Assembly (NCBI GenBank): GCA_049115815.1 | Contig: JAGDZO010000004.1 | Coordinates: 1 to 64,000, forward strand | Reading direction: 5' to 3' | From: Marinoscillum sp049115815 | GTDB taxonomy: Bacteria; Bacteroidota; Bacteroidia; Cytophagales; Cyclobacteriaceae | Length of the DNA stretch: 64,000 nucleotides | Part shown: piece after piece, positions 56,406 to 64,000 of the stretch | Numbering within the stretch: the first letter of the stretch is position 1 | Layout: the number at the start of each line of letters is the position of its first letter | Made by a program: the position numbers and the translations under genes | Notes under the pieces: generated by a model | What the model saw: only the letters and a program-made list of their open reading frames with translations | Database searches by the model: none | What the model was told of the DNA's origin: nothing

Positions 56406-57518
56406 ATGAATATGGACTATCGTATAGGAGCAATCTTTTTGGCTTCCCTTTTTCTTTGTCTCAACGCCTTTTCACAAAAATCCGAAGTTATCTACTTGGG
56501 AGGGCCCAGAAGCATCATTGTTTCTGACCAGTTGCCTGAAAATATTACTTCTGAGCGTTCTTTGATAGTTATCGACACAGAAAGCGAACAAAAGGGTGGC
56601 TTTGAAACCAGAGGAGAGTGGAAAACCTTTAGTCAAACTCTTCACAAATCCATTCGGAGAATAGGGTTGGATCCAATCGCATACATTCATGCTTCAGATC
56701 TATTTTCCGGACCTGAAGCCAAAGACACTTATCGGTCACTTCTGGAGCTAAGACAAGTAAAAAACATCATTCATGTACGGCGCGAGACCATAACACAGCT
56801 CCCTCAGTATACACTTACAATCTTTTCTTTTTCGCCTACTCGTATAGTTCAGGATGGAGCAAAAGCATACACCGACACTAATAATGATTTGGGTGATTTG
56901 CTTTTAAAAATGGGTCGCCAAGTACTTAGACAAGAACTTGTCAGAAGTAATTTTTTGATCCCCGAAAGTCCCGAATACCTTGAAGACCTGCCGCTATTTA
57001 CAGGGCAGAAATTTGAGAATTATCCATCACGACTTAGAAGTCAAAAGCTTGCAGTAGTGGCATTTCCCAAAACCCCAACGGAAGACATAGAAGATGAAAG
57101 CGTGCTTGATAAAATCAATGAATATAACCAAGAGGTAGATCGAAAAAACCAGACGCTTAATTCCCTAATGAGCAAGTATCCATACAAATTCGAGCTTACC
57201 ACAGAAACCAACATTGAAGCATTATACAATGCCGGTTTCCAGTATGTGCTGATGCCTCTATCGAGTAGTAGCGAATCAGTAAAACAAATGCTCAACTATC
57301 CGACTATACGCTCTGAAACACATCATATGACCAATACTTTCAACGTTGAAAATCAGGTCGAACTACAAAAAATACCAGTAGATAGCTATGTGACCAAGTA
57401 TTATATCAAGCAAACTATCGTCAAAGACATCCACACGGGCAAATTCTGGGATGCCGGCGTGACTTGGGAAAAGGGTCTAGAAAATTTTATTTTCAACCTG
57501 AATCAGACCATTAGATAG
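56406..57518 (+). CDS. Exported protein of unknown function
   Basis: The product has 370 residues with a signal peptide (RIGAIFLASLFLCLNAFSQ). I recognise no domain. The sequence falls into an N-terminal part (IYLGGPRSIIVSDQLPENIT, residues to about 190) and a C-terminal part after KLAVVAFPKTPTED. It has many charged residues, no Cys beyond the signal peptide and no second membrane segment, so it is probably a soluble periplasmic protein. The pattern LIVIDTES and YVLMPLSSSSESVKQM suggests alternating beta/alpha structure. Its stop shares one base with the GTG start of the NAT-like gene, so the two are translated from one message and may work together. Confidence 0.75.
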   Translation: MNMDYRIGAIFLASLFLCLNAFSQKSEVIYLGGPRSIIVSDQLPENITSERSLIVIDTESEQKGGFETRGEWKTFSQTLHKSIRRIGLDPIAYIHASDLFSGPEAKDTYRSLLELRQVKNIIHVRRETITQLPQYTLTIFSFSPTRIVQDGAKAYTDTNNDLGDLLLKMGRQVLRQELVRSNFLIPESPEYLEDLPLFTGQKFENYPSRLRSQKLAVVAFPKTPTEDIEDESVLDKINEYNQEVDRKNQTLNSLMSKYPYKFELTTETNIEALYNAGFQYVLMPLSSSSESVKQMLNYPTIRSETHHMTNTFNVENQVELQKIPVDSYVTKYYIKQTIVKDIHTGKFWDAGVTWEKGLENFIFNLNQTIR

Positions 57519-58339
57519 TGGCTCGGCTCAATTATTTCAAGAATAAGCCAAAGGCCATACCTATAAATACACAAGCATATTTAGATCGGTTAGGAATCTC
57601 AGCGGCCCAACCAGACTTAAGGTTCCTCAGAACTATTCATCGATCGCACCTCCTCAAAATACCATTCGAGAACCTTGATGTCCATTATGGACAAAAAATC
57701 ATACTAGATATTGATAAAATCTTTGCCAAGATCATCAATCAAAAACGAGGGGGTGTTGGCTTTGAGCTCAATGGTCTGTTTTATCACTTACTCTCCAAGC
57801 TAGGCTATGACGCTCACATACTATCGTGCCACGTTTTTCAGGATGGTTCTTACAGCCCTGATTTCGAACACATGGTGATACTGGTAAACCTAGATGGAGA
57901 TCAATACTTATGCGATGTTGGTTTTGGAGGACTCATCACCATTCCCAAAAAATTGACATTGCGACAAGCTCAGCTAGATTATACCCTCTATTACAAATTC
58001 GAAAAAAATCCTGACGATGAGTGGATACTCATGAGCTCCAAAGACAACAGCGTTTTTCAGTCAGTGTATAAGTTTGTCTTGGAACCGCGCGAATTGATAC
58101 AGTTCATACCTCGCTGCAATCAACTACAAGACCTCCCAGATTCGAAGTGGAAGAAAGCAAAATTCATTTCACAGCAATTTCATGAGGGGAGGATAACACT
58201 TACTGACCGCTTATTGACGAAGCAACTCTTTGGTGAAACTCAACAAAAGCATATCCTCAATGAGGATGAGTTTCATACGAAGCTAAAGGAACATTTCGAT
58301 ATAGATTTCAAAGAGCTAATTAATCAAAAGTTTGACTAA
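57518..58339 (+). CDS. Arylamine N-acetyltransferase homologue lacking the catalytic cysteine
   Basis: The product has 273 residues, start GTG at 57518 overlapping the previous stop by one base. NAT family signatures are clear: LRTIHRSHLLKIPFENLDVHYG, KRGGVGFELNGLFYHLL, DFEHMVILV and LCDVGFGG. Active NAT enzymes use a Cys-His-Asp triad with the Cys in RGG(F/Y)C(F/Y)ELN. Here codon 81 is GGC, Gly, and the preceding aromatic is Val (GTT), while His118 and Asp133 remain. The frame is otherwise intact, so this is a candidate pseudoenzyme rather than a decayed gene. It could bind acyl-CoA or an arylamine without acetyl transfer, or use another residue. Its 3' end overlaps the convergent DUF5996-like gene by 24 bp. 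Confidence 0.85.
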   Translation: MARLNYFKNKPKAIPINTQAYLDRLGISAAQPDLRFLRTIHRSHLLKIPFENLDVHYGQKIILDIDKIFAKIINQKRGGVGFELNGLFYHLLSKLGYDAHILSCHVFQDGSYSPDFEHMVILVNLDGDQYLCDVGFGGLITIPKKLTLRQAQLDYTLYYKFEKNPDDEWILMSSKDNSVFQSVYKFVLEPRELIQFIPRCNQLQDLPDSKWKKAKFISQQFHEGRITLTDRLLTKQLFGETQQKHILNEDEFHTKLKEHFDIDFKELINQKFD

Positions 58340-59164
58340 TTGCTCTTGGGCTTGCTCATAAAAACGTTCCACTATGAGCTGTTGATCCCTATCTATTACA
58401 TGCTTGGCAAAAAGCACAGCTCCAGTCCATTCTTCGCTGACCCAGATAGCATTATTATCCAATTTATCACACTTAGAAGTATCGATATGTGGCCAAGTAT
58501 TGACATAAAAATATGGGCTTTCGAACTCATCATCACCCGGAGACATACCAAATGAAATAAGGGTATCTGTTGCCGCATCACCCGAATCTTTCAACTTGAC
58601 CTGAAGTGCCTGATCAAAATGATGAGGCCAGATGGTTATCTCATTTTCAGTAGAAAACTTTTCCTTAATGTTTCTCAAAGCCACGAATGAGTTATTGTAG
58701 TACTTACCCAATTCCTGTACCTGTTGCAAATCAAATGGCTGCTTTTGCTCAGCAATCTCAGAAGAATAGTCCGGAAGTTTATAAGGCAAATTAAGCGTCA
58801 GGTGCGGGGCATGCAATCCCAGTTGACCTATCTGTTCTTCAAGCCAAAGCATCAATTCTACTTGCGTATGATCTGCAATCTGAAACGAGGCAAGACTCGA
58901 AACCTTCCTATCTACCAAATGTATCTGCATGGTATCAAGGCTGATTGAGCTTCGAAAAACCACATTAGCTTCAACCCATTTTCCAGCCATACGCTTTAGA
59001 CCCGGTACCCATATTAAGGTAGCATTCTGATCCTCATCAGATGGAGGCAAAAACTTTCGACCAATGGCAGCCACAGTCTGCACAGCCACGTGTAACTGCT
59101 TTCTGCAATTGACAAGTGCTTCCTTGTTGATAGGAGAGAATGGTATCCATTGGTATGCTTGCAT
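58316..59164 (-). CDS. DUF5996-like protein
   Basis: The product has 282 residues from the ATG at 59164; the open frame begins at a TTG three codons earlier. The pattern TIWPHHFDQALQVK with FGMSPGDDEFESPYFYVNTWP matches what I know of DUF5996 proteins, and no signal peptide or membrane segment is seen. Function is not known. A terminator-like hairpin ends only about 8 bp before the ATG, so its expression must come from read-through of the TerB-like gene or from a promoter inside that gene. Confidence 0.72.
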   Translation of the reverse strand: MQAYQWIPFSPINKEALVNCRKQLHVAVQTVAAIGRKFLPPSDEDQNATLIWVPGLKRMAGKWVEANVVFRSSISLDTMQIHLVDRKVSSLASFQIADHTQVELMLWLEEQIGQLGLHAPHLTLNLPYKLPDYSSEIAEQKQPFDLQQVQELGKYYNNSFVALRNIKEKFSTENEITIWPHHFDQALQVKLKDSGDAATDTLISFGMSPGDDEFESPYFYVNTWPHIDTSKCDKLDNNAIWVSEEWTGAVLFAKHVIDRDQQLIVERFYEQAQEQLVKLLIN

Positions 59165-59171
59165 AGAAATC

Positions 59172-59195
59172 AAAAAAAAACCTCCAAAGGAGGTT
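59172..59195 (-). terminator. Terminator-like hairpin between the TerB-like and DUF5996-like genes
   Basis: On the minus strand, AACCTCC-TTT-GGAGGTT (59195-59179) is followed by a run of T (to 59172). It is 5 bp after the TerB-like stop and ends about 8 bp before the next ATG on the same strand, so it could act as a partial terminator or attenuator. Confidence 0.72.
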
Positions 59196-59200
59196 AAGAA

Positions 59201-59596
59201 TTAGTTTTGGTACTTCCGTATCTGGCGCCTCAACGCATCTCTGTTAGAAGTAATGGTAGGGTCAGTAAAAACCTTGGAGCTCAACTTGGAAATAACTCCT
59301 TTTTTGAATCCAAGTTTCTCTGCGAGTTCCTCACAATACTTGATTTCGCTCAAGTACACTTGACTATCAATTTTCATCAATTGAACGATGTTGTATAAAT
59401 ACTCGAACTTATCATCATCGGTCATTGTAGATAAAGCTGGCAAAGGCTCAGGGTTATCAACCAAATGAAGTATTTCCTCATTGCTCAAGCCATTGGCTTG
59501 ACCCAACATCATAATGTGACTCTTTTCTTCTCCTGCGAAATCTCCGTCTATTTTAGCAAGCTGAATAAGCGCGCTTAATTGTGATTTTATACTCAT
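59201..59596 (-). CDS. TerB-like (tellurite-resistance fold) protein
   Basis: The product has 131 residues, all-helical. The TerB-type signature is the repeated acidic pattern: LIQLAKIDGDFAGEEKSHIMMLG in the first half and YNIVQLMKIDSQVYLSEIKYCEELAEKLG in the second, the two copies expected for this fold. TerB-like domains bind metal ions and occur in stress proteins, and this stand-alone one need not concern tellurite. A string TATCTTTA lies upstream of its start on the minus strand and could be part of a promoter. Confidence 0.75.
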   Translation of the reverse strand: MSIKSQLSALIQLAKIDGDFAGEEKSHIMMLGQANGLSNEEILHLVDNPEPLPALSTMTDDDKFEYLYNIVQLMKIDSQVYLSEIKYCEELAEKLGFKKGVISKLSSKVFTDPTITSNRDALRRQIRKYQN

Positions 59597-59684
59597 AAGG
59601 ATAGTAGCTGTTTTTTAAAAAAGTAAATAAAGATAAAATTACGGAAGATTAGAAACAAGGAATCTTCTGATTCTATCTCATGGA

Positions 59685-60446
59685 TCAATGCATGTAACTT
59701 CCAGCATTGATATCAAAAGTTGACCCGGTAGAATGATCTGCCATACCGCTCGATATAAAGGTAATCAACGGAGCTAAGTCTTTTGGCTCTGTCAGTCTCT
59801 CCAAAGCCACGTCTCCTTTGGCATGATCTTCTCCATACTGATCCATAAACTCCTTGGCCATATCCGTACGCACAAATCCCGGAGCGATGACGAATGCCTT
59901 GATTCCATCCTTGCCATAGGCTCTTGCTATTGATTTAGTAATAGACACCAATCCAGCCTTGGATGCGGCATAAGCCAAATACTCGGCTTGGTCTCCTCGA
60001 AATGCTGCTCGTGAACTGATATTAATGATTCGACCTGATGCTTTCTTCTTTAAGAAGAACTCCACCGCCTTCTTACAAAGCACCGCCGGTGAGGTCAAAT
60101 TGACCATCATGGTATCATCCCAAGACTTCTGCCATTCTTCATCAGATCCTTGAACAGAAGCCGGTACGGCTATTCCTGCATTGTTTATAAGTATCTCGAT
60201 GCTGCCCATCTCTAGAGATACCCTATCAAATAATTTGGCAGCTTCGTCAGGTTGTGATAAATCTGCTTGAAAAGCCTTGGATTCATTGCCCAAAATATGA
60301 GCTAGATTTTCTGCCTCTCGCACATTCTTATTATAATGAATGGCTATAGTTGCTCCAGCTTCAGCCAGCTTGGTAGCCACTGCTTTTCCTATGCCTCTGC
60401 TAGCCCCGGTCACCAAAATATTAAGACCTGATAGATTAATGTACAT
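59685..60446 (-). CDS. Short-chain dehydrogenase/reductase, 3-oxoacyl-ACP reductase type
   Basis: The product has 253 residues. The classical SDR set is intact: cofactor motif TGASRGIG (13-20), ADLS, NNAG (88-91), Ser144/Ser145 in ISSRAAF, and Tyr159/Lys163 in YAASK. The C-terminus (FVRTDMAKEF, then GSTFDINAGSYMH) is of the FabG type. It is not next to other fatty-acid synthesis genes, so its substrate could be another 3-oxo or keto compound; NADPH use is inferred from the R in the cofactor motif. Divergent from the exchanger gene across 230 bp. Confidence 0.92.
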   Translation of the reverse strand: MYINLSGLNILVTGASRGIGKAVATKLAEAGATIAIHYNKNVREAENLAHILGNESKAFQADLSQPDEAAKLFDRVSLEMGSIEILINNAGIAVPASVQGSDEEWQKSWDDTMMVNLTSPAVLCKKAVEFFLKKKASGRIINISSRAAFRGDQAEYLAYAASKAGLVSITKSIARAYGKDGIKAFVIAPGFVRTDMAKEFMDQYGEDHAKGDVALERLTEPKDLAPLITFISSGMADHSTGSTFDINAGSYMH

Positions 60447-60676
60447 TCTAAAAAACCTCTATTTACACATTGATTTAATACCTGCAAAGTAATACAGTAA
60501 TGTCAAACCCGATCAGTAATTTTCAGGCTATAAGTATCTAAATGATAATAAATTACCCCAATCTTTATCATTTATTGATAAAATGAACATTTTTGAAAAT
60601 CTCCATTAATAAAATTGCTATCTTAGACCCTGAGCCAGCTAAATAACCACTTTTTCCACCTAAGCCTTATTACTAA
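60447..60676. other. Divergent intergenic region between SDR and exchanger genes
   Basis: 230 bp of AT-rich sequence with no open frame. TATCTTAG (60619-60626) resembles the Bacteroidota -7 element for the exchanger gene, and a TTTTTG lies about 23 bp before it, slightly longer than the usual spacing. Nothing else stands out. Confidence 0.35.
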
Positions 60677-61873
60677 ATGGGTATCGTTATTCCATTAATT
60701 CTAATTTCAATTTGCTGCCTTGTAATCTGGCGTGCAGGAGACGGTTTCATGAGAGCATCAGAGTATGTTGGACGAAATCTTTCAGACGGTGTAAGAGGAG
60801 CAACTATCAATGCGGTAGCCAGCTCCATGCCTGAAGTGTTTACTTCTCTTTTCTTTTTGTTCATCATGAAAGATGCTGAGGGATTCTCGGGTGGTATCGG
60901 AACCACAGCTGGATCAGCTATTTTTAATAGTATGGTCATTCCGGCCGTTGCGGTACTAGCCGTGATAGGAATGGGCTTGACCAATAAAGTGAGGGCTTCA
61001 AAGAAAGTCATGCTTCGTGATGGAATCAGCCTTTTAATTGCGGAACTCATATTCATTGTATTGGTAAGCGGGTCGCTCTTAGATTGGTATCATGGATTGC
61101 TTTTGATGTTGGTGTATGTGATCTACATCGTATACATGTTTTGGTCCATGGACAAAAAAGAGCGCGAAGTAATGCTCGAAGAATCGCATGCTGAAATTGA
61201 TGAAGAACTGGACGATGAGATTAAGCAGAAACCTTTCTTTCTAGGTCTAATTACGTTGGATTTAGAGCGCGTATTTATAGGTCGAAATAAGATCAATAAC
61301 TTCAATGCTTGGTCACTTCTAATAGCCTCTACTTTGGCCATTGCTGCAGTATGTTATTTATTGGTGCTGGCTTGTGAGTGGATAGGTGAAGAAACTTATA
61401 CTGTACCATTCCTAGGAGAATTTCACGGACTGGGAATACCAGTGATGTTTGTTGCTTTGATACTAGCATCTGCTGCTTCAAGTTTTCCAGATACCATTAT
61501 TTCTATCAAAGATGCCCAGAGAGGTCAATATGATGATGCCATCTCAAATGCGCTAGGTAGCAATATTTTTGACATTTGCTTTGCTTTAGGGTTCCCATTG
61601 TTCATTTTCACTTTGATGTATGGGCCTATACCTATGTCACCAGAGATGGTTGACCTAAGCGGTGAGTTAAGATTCCTTCTTTGGTTGCTAACTGCTGTGG
61701 TCCTCATCATCTTCGTTATTGGTGGGTACATTGGCAGGCTAAAGGCAGGTATTTTGCTTGGGCTGTATGTGCTGTTTGTGACTTACGTTGTGGGCAGAGG
61801 GTCAGGAAGTGAAATGGCACAATCCATCGCAGATTGGCTCGTATCCGTTGTAAGACTGTTCAGCCTTTCTTAA
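60677..61873 (+). CDS. Sodium/calcium exchanger family membrane protein
   Basis: The product has 398 residues with about ten membrane segments in two halves joined by an acidic loop (EEIDEELDDEI-like, near residue 175). The two alpha-repeats of the CaCA family are clear: GATINAVASSMPEVFTSLFF in the first half and ASAASSFPDTIISIKDAQRG followed by ISNALGSNIFDICFALG in the second. The first repeat has Glu and the second Asp at the ion-binding acidic site. It exchanges cations, probably Ca2+ for Na+ or H+, across the inner membrane. Its end overlaps the convergent Rieske gene by 14 bp. Confidence 0.93.
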   Translation: MGIVIPLILISICCLVIWRAGDGFMRASEYVGRNLSDGVRGATINAVASSMPEVFTSLFFLFIMKDAEGFSGGIGTTAGSAIFNSMVIPAVAVLAVIGMGLTNKVRASKKVMLRDGISLLIAELIFIVLVSGSLLDWYHGLLLMLVYVIYIVYMFWSMDKKEREVMLEESHAEIDEELDDEIKQKPFFLGLITLDLERVFIGRNKINNFNAWSLLIASTLAIAAVCYLLVLACEWIGEETYTVPFLGEFHGLGIPVMFVALILASAASSFPDTIISIKDAQRGQYDDAISNALGSNIFDICFALGFPLFIFTLMYGPIPMSPEMVDLSGELRFLLWLLTAVVLIIFVIGGYIGRLKAGILLGLYVLFVTYVVGRGSGSEMAQSIADWLVSVVRLFSLS

Positions 61874-62195
61874 TACGCACGACTAGTTCTCCTTTATCGC
61901 TCCAGTAAACTTTATGTAGGAGTAGATCCTTGCATCTCTTTTGAGATTCTTCTCCTGTGAATAGTGAAAACCTATAGCTATGCCATGGACACACTATTTC
62001 TGACGATAAATTGATGGGTGCTTTTCGCAATGAATAACCCAAATGTGGACATTCTGCATTGAAGGCAACAAGATCATTATTCACTCGAGTGATACAAAAC
62101 TTTTCTCTCTCGTGAAGAAATGTAAGGATGCTTTGATTCGAAAAAGACTTTTCTAACTCGTCAGGTGAAGAAAAAAGAATTACTTCGTTATTCAT
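61860..62195 (-). CDS. Rieske [2Fe-2S] ferredoxin-like protein
   Basis: The product has 111 residues, a single small Rieske domain. Cluster ligands are Cys49 and His51 in ECPHLGY, and Cys69 and His72 in VCPWHSYRFSL, the C-x-H ... C-x2-H pattern of dioxygenase-type Rieske ferredoxins. No signal or membrane anchor, so it is probably a cytoplasmic electron carrier; no partner oxygenase is nearby. Its ATG is 56 bp from the divergent small membrane protein. Confidence 0.9.
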   Translation of the reverse strand: MNNEVILFSSPDELEKSFSNQSILTFLHEREKFCITRVNNDLVAFNAECPHLGYSLRKAPINLSSEIVCPWHSYRFSLFTGEESQKRCKDLLLHKVYWSDKGELVVRIKKG

Positions 62196-62198
62196 ACA

Positions 62199-62230
62199 TT
62201 GACAAATAGGCGATTTTTGGTCTATATTCG
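62199..62230 (+). promoter_or_regulatory. Probable promoter of the 38-residue membrane protein gene
   Basis: TTGACA (62199-62204), an 18-bp spacer, then TATATTCG (62223-62230). The downstream box fits the Bacteroidota -7 consensus TAnnTTTG in seven of eight positions, and TTG fits the -33 element. The predicted start would be about 15-20 bp before the ATG at 62252. Confidence 0.55.
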
Positions 62231-62251
62231 CTTTATAAAATCTAAATCATC

Positions 62252-62368
62252 ATGGAAATAACAAATCCAGCCGTAACTGACGGTGTAAACCTCTTCGTAA
62301 ACATCGTAATCTTTTTAGCAGCATTTGGTGCCGCTCTATCCTTGCTCGACGTTCGGAGAACCAATAAG
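62252..62368 (+). CDS. Candidate small membrane protein, 38 residues
   Basis: A short open frame begins MEITNPAVTDGVNLF and ends SLARRSENQ. Between them is a roughly 18-residue hydrophobic stretch (VNIVIFLAAFGAALSL), and the basic ARR follows it, giving an N-out, C-in single-span protein. It has a good promoter 22 bp upstream. It is divergent from the Rieske gene. I know no family for it. Confidence rests on the promoter, the ATG and the protein-like pattern, not on homology. Confidence 0.5.
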
Positions 62369-62454
62369 TCAAAGTAATTCTAATATTTGGTTGTCAATTT
62401 ACAACCGAACTCTAGTCTGAGAAAGTCTTCCCAAAGTATAATAGGTCAAGTCGT

Positions 62455-62559
62455 TTACACGTGATCTTTCTTGTGATTACTAACCTTGTGATTTGGTAGT
62501 ATGATCGGGCAGATAATTGCCAAAACAAAAAGAAAGAGGATCAAACCTAGCATTGCCAT
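62455..62559 (-). CDS. Candidate small membrane protein, 34 residues
   Basis: A minus-strand frame starts MAMLGLILFLFVLAIICPII, a single membrane span, followed by a basic, His/Lys-rich tail (HKVSNHKKDHV). A second ATG two codons later is possible. It lies 57 bp downstream of gdhA on the same strand and could share its message; no separate promoter was seen. Tiny proteins of this form occur often in bacteria, but I recognise no family. Confidence 0.42.
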   Translation of the reverse strand: MAMLGLILFLFVLAIICPIILPNHKVSNHKKDHV

Positions 62560-62616
62560 AATTCGTGCTTTTTTGTAGACTTCAAAGATAGTCTTAATTG
62601 GACTTGAAATCCAAGG

Positions 62617-63966
62617 CTATACCACACCTTGAGCAATCATTGCATTTGCCACTTTCACGAATCCAGCAATATTAGCCCCTTTAACATAGTCTACGTAGGT
62701 ATCACTTTCTCTTCCGTACTCTTCACAGTTTGAGTGGATGTTTTTCATAATCATTTTCAACCGATAGTCCACTTCATCTCTTGTCCAAGACAATCTCTGT
62801 GCATTCTGTGCCATCTCTAGACCTGATGTAGCCACACCTCCAGCATTTGAAGCTTTACCAGGACTAAACATCAGTTTCTTAGATCTAATAAAAGTCAATG
62901 CTTCATCAGTTGTAGGCATATTAGCTCCTTCGAATACACCCACACAGCCATTTTTCACCAACTCTTTGGCATCATCCAGCTGAATTTCATTTTGAGTAGC
63001 ACAAGGAAAAGCCAAATCAACATTAAGCCCCCATGGGCGGCTGCCTTCTAAGAACTTTGCTCCAGGGTATTCCTCTGCATATTCACTCACCCTTCCCCTT
63101 CTTTCATTTTTCAGTTGCTTGATGAATTCCAATTTATCCGCGTCGATACCGTCCTTATCGTATATGCTACCTGAGGAATCAGATATAGAAACCGGCTTAG
63201 CACCGAACTCCAAAAGCTTCTCTATAGTATACTGCGCCACATTTCCGCTGCCTGACACAGCACATATTTTCCCTTCTAAACTATCTCCTTTTGTTTCTAG
63301 CACTTCCTTGCTAAAGTAAACTACTCCATAGCCTGTAGCTTCTGTCCGTATCAAGCTTCCCCCGTATTGCAAGCCCTTTCCAGTCAAAACCCCTGTGAAT
63401 TCATTGTTTAGTCTTTTGTACTGACCAAACATATATCCTATTTCTCTTGCACCTACACCTATATCTCCAGCGGGTACATCTGTATAACCACCAATATGCT
63501 TAGACAACTCCGTCATGAAGCTTTGGCAAAATCTCATTACTTCTTCGTCTGATTTTCCTTTAGGGTCAAAATCACTACCCCCTTTTCCTCCACCGAGAGG
63601 CAGGGTAGTCAAGCTATTCTTAAATACTTGCTCAAAAGCCAAAAACTTAAGAATCGAAAGGTTCACAGAAGGGTGAAACCTGAGTCCCCCTTTGTATGGA
63701 CCAATGGCTGAGTTCATCTGAACCCTAAAGCCCCTATTGGTTTGAATTCTTTTGTTATCATCCATCCATGGCACCCTAAACATTATGACGCGTTCGGGTT
63801 CGCACATTCTTTCAAGAACATTCGCTTCTTGGTAGATAGGCTTATCACTTATAAAAGGAATGATAGTCTCTGCGACCTCTTTAACTGCTTGGTTGAACTC
63901 AGGCTCATGAGCATTTCTCTTCTGAATTTTTTCTAAGAAATCGTTCACTTGTTGGTTATTCTCCAT
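62617..63966 (-). CDS. gdhA: NADP-type glutamate dehydrogenase
   Basis: The product has 449 residues, the standard length for the hexameric bacterial enzyme. Substrate-binding and catalytic motifs are intact: GPYKGGLRFHPSVN, LPLGGGKGGSDFDPKGKSD (catalytic Lys region) and PAGDIGVGAREIGYMFGQYKRL. The nucleotide fold has VSGSGNVAQYTIEKL, and FEGANMPTTDEA closes the cleft. It makes glutamate from 2-oxoglutarate and ammonia in the cytoplasm. The upstream 34 bases reach the window edge, so its promoter cannot be judged. Confidence 0.97.
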   Translation of the reverse strand: MENNQQVNDFLEKIQKRNAHEPEFNQAVKEVAETIIPFISDKPIYQEANVLERMCEPERVIMFRVPWMDDNKRIQTNRGFRVQMNSAIGPYKGGLRFHPSVNLSILKFLAFEQVFKNSLTTLPLGGGKGGSDFDPKGKSDEEVMRFCQSFMTELSKHIGGYTDVPAGDIGVGAREIGYMFGQYKRLNNEFTGVLTGKGLQYGGSLIRTEATGYGVVYFSKEVLETKGDSLEGKICAVSGSGNVAQYTIEKLLEFGAKPVSISDSSGSIYDKDGIDADKLEFIKQLKNERRGRVSEYAEEYPGAKFLEGSRPWGLNVDLAFPCATQNEIQLDDAKELVKNGCVGVFEGANMPTTDEALTFIRSKKLMFSPGKASNAGGVATSGLEMAQNAQRLSWTRDEVDYRLKMIMKNIHSNCEEYGRESDTYVDYVKGANIAGFVKVANAMIAQGVV

Positions 63967-64000
63967 GGGGTGATCAGTTTTTGAGTTGATATATACTATG

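Overview
The window looks like chromosomal DNA of a member of the Bacteroidota, most likely a marine Cytophagales/Flammeovirgaceae-type bacterium. The evidence is the Por-type (type IX) secretion C-terminal domains, LamG- and Ig-rich giant exoproteins, the GH97 glycosidase, the family-level look of the housekeeping proteins, AT-leaning intergenic regions without clear Shine-Dalgarno sequences, and palindromic intergenic repeats of a kind common in that phylum. No rRNA, tRNA, CRISPR array, integrase or transposase was seen.

Left third (1-35089), a cell-surface/exoprotein locus. A giant secreted protein gene fills 1-15304 on the minus strand and runs off the left edge (at least 5101 codons; eight LamG-type domains, Ig-like and FN3-like domains, a beta-helix, five calcium-binding FG-GAP-type repeats). 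Divergent from it is an exported TPR-CHAT protein (15554-18736) with an intact His/Cys dyad. A three-gene minus-strand operon (32137 to 18930) follows: a fibre-like protein with an S74 chaperone domain, a 2348-residue LamG protein with a type IX sorting domain, and a 1353-residue Ig/cadherin-like protein with a type IX sorting domain and a 555-bp tandem duplication. Divergent from the operon is a hybrid histidine kinase-receiver-AraC regulator, followed by two paralogous membrane histidine kinases that flank a secreted dienelactone hydrolase-like gene (35109-38878).

Middle (38960-49890), housekeeping and metabolism: polA, a threonine/serine dehydratase-like PLP enzyme, a lipid-kinase-like gene with a GTG start, a 444-bp intergenic mosaic of palindromes, a hotdog thioesterase with an Lgt-like prolipoprotein diacylglyceryl transferase, an MBL-fold hydrolase, a tandem universal stress protein, a GH97 glycosidase lipoprotein and a MarR regulator.

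Right (49987-64000): a paraoxonase-like gene divergent from marR, a possible gene remnant, a YitT transporter-like protein, an operon of prfA, a beta-helix lipoprotein and yjbQ, a Tll0287-like haem-domain lipoprotein, 3-methyladenine glycosylase I, an unrecognised secreted protein overlapping an arylamine N-acetyltransferase homologue that lacks the catalytic cysteine, a DUF5996-like protein, a TerB-like protein, an SDR reductase, a Na/Ca exchanger, a Rieske protein, two candidate small membrane proteins (38 and 34 residues) and gdhA.

Several starts were moved from the longest possible open frame because that frame began at TTG or inside a neighbour; the reason is given in each entry.
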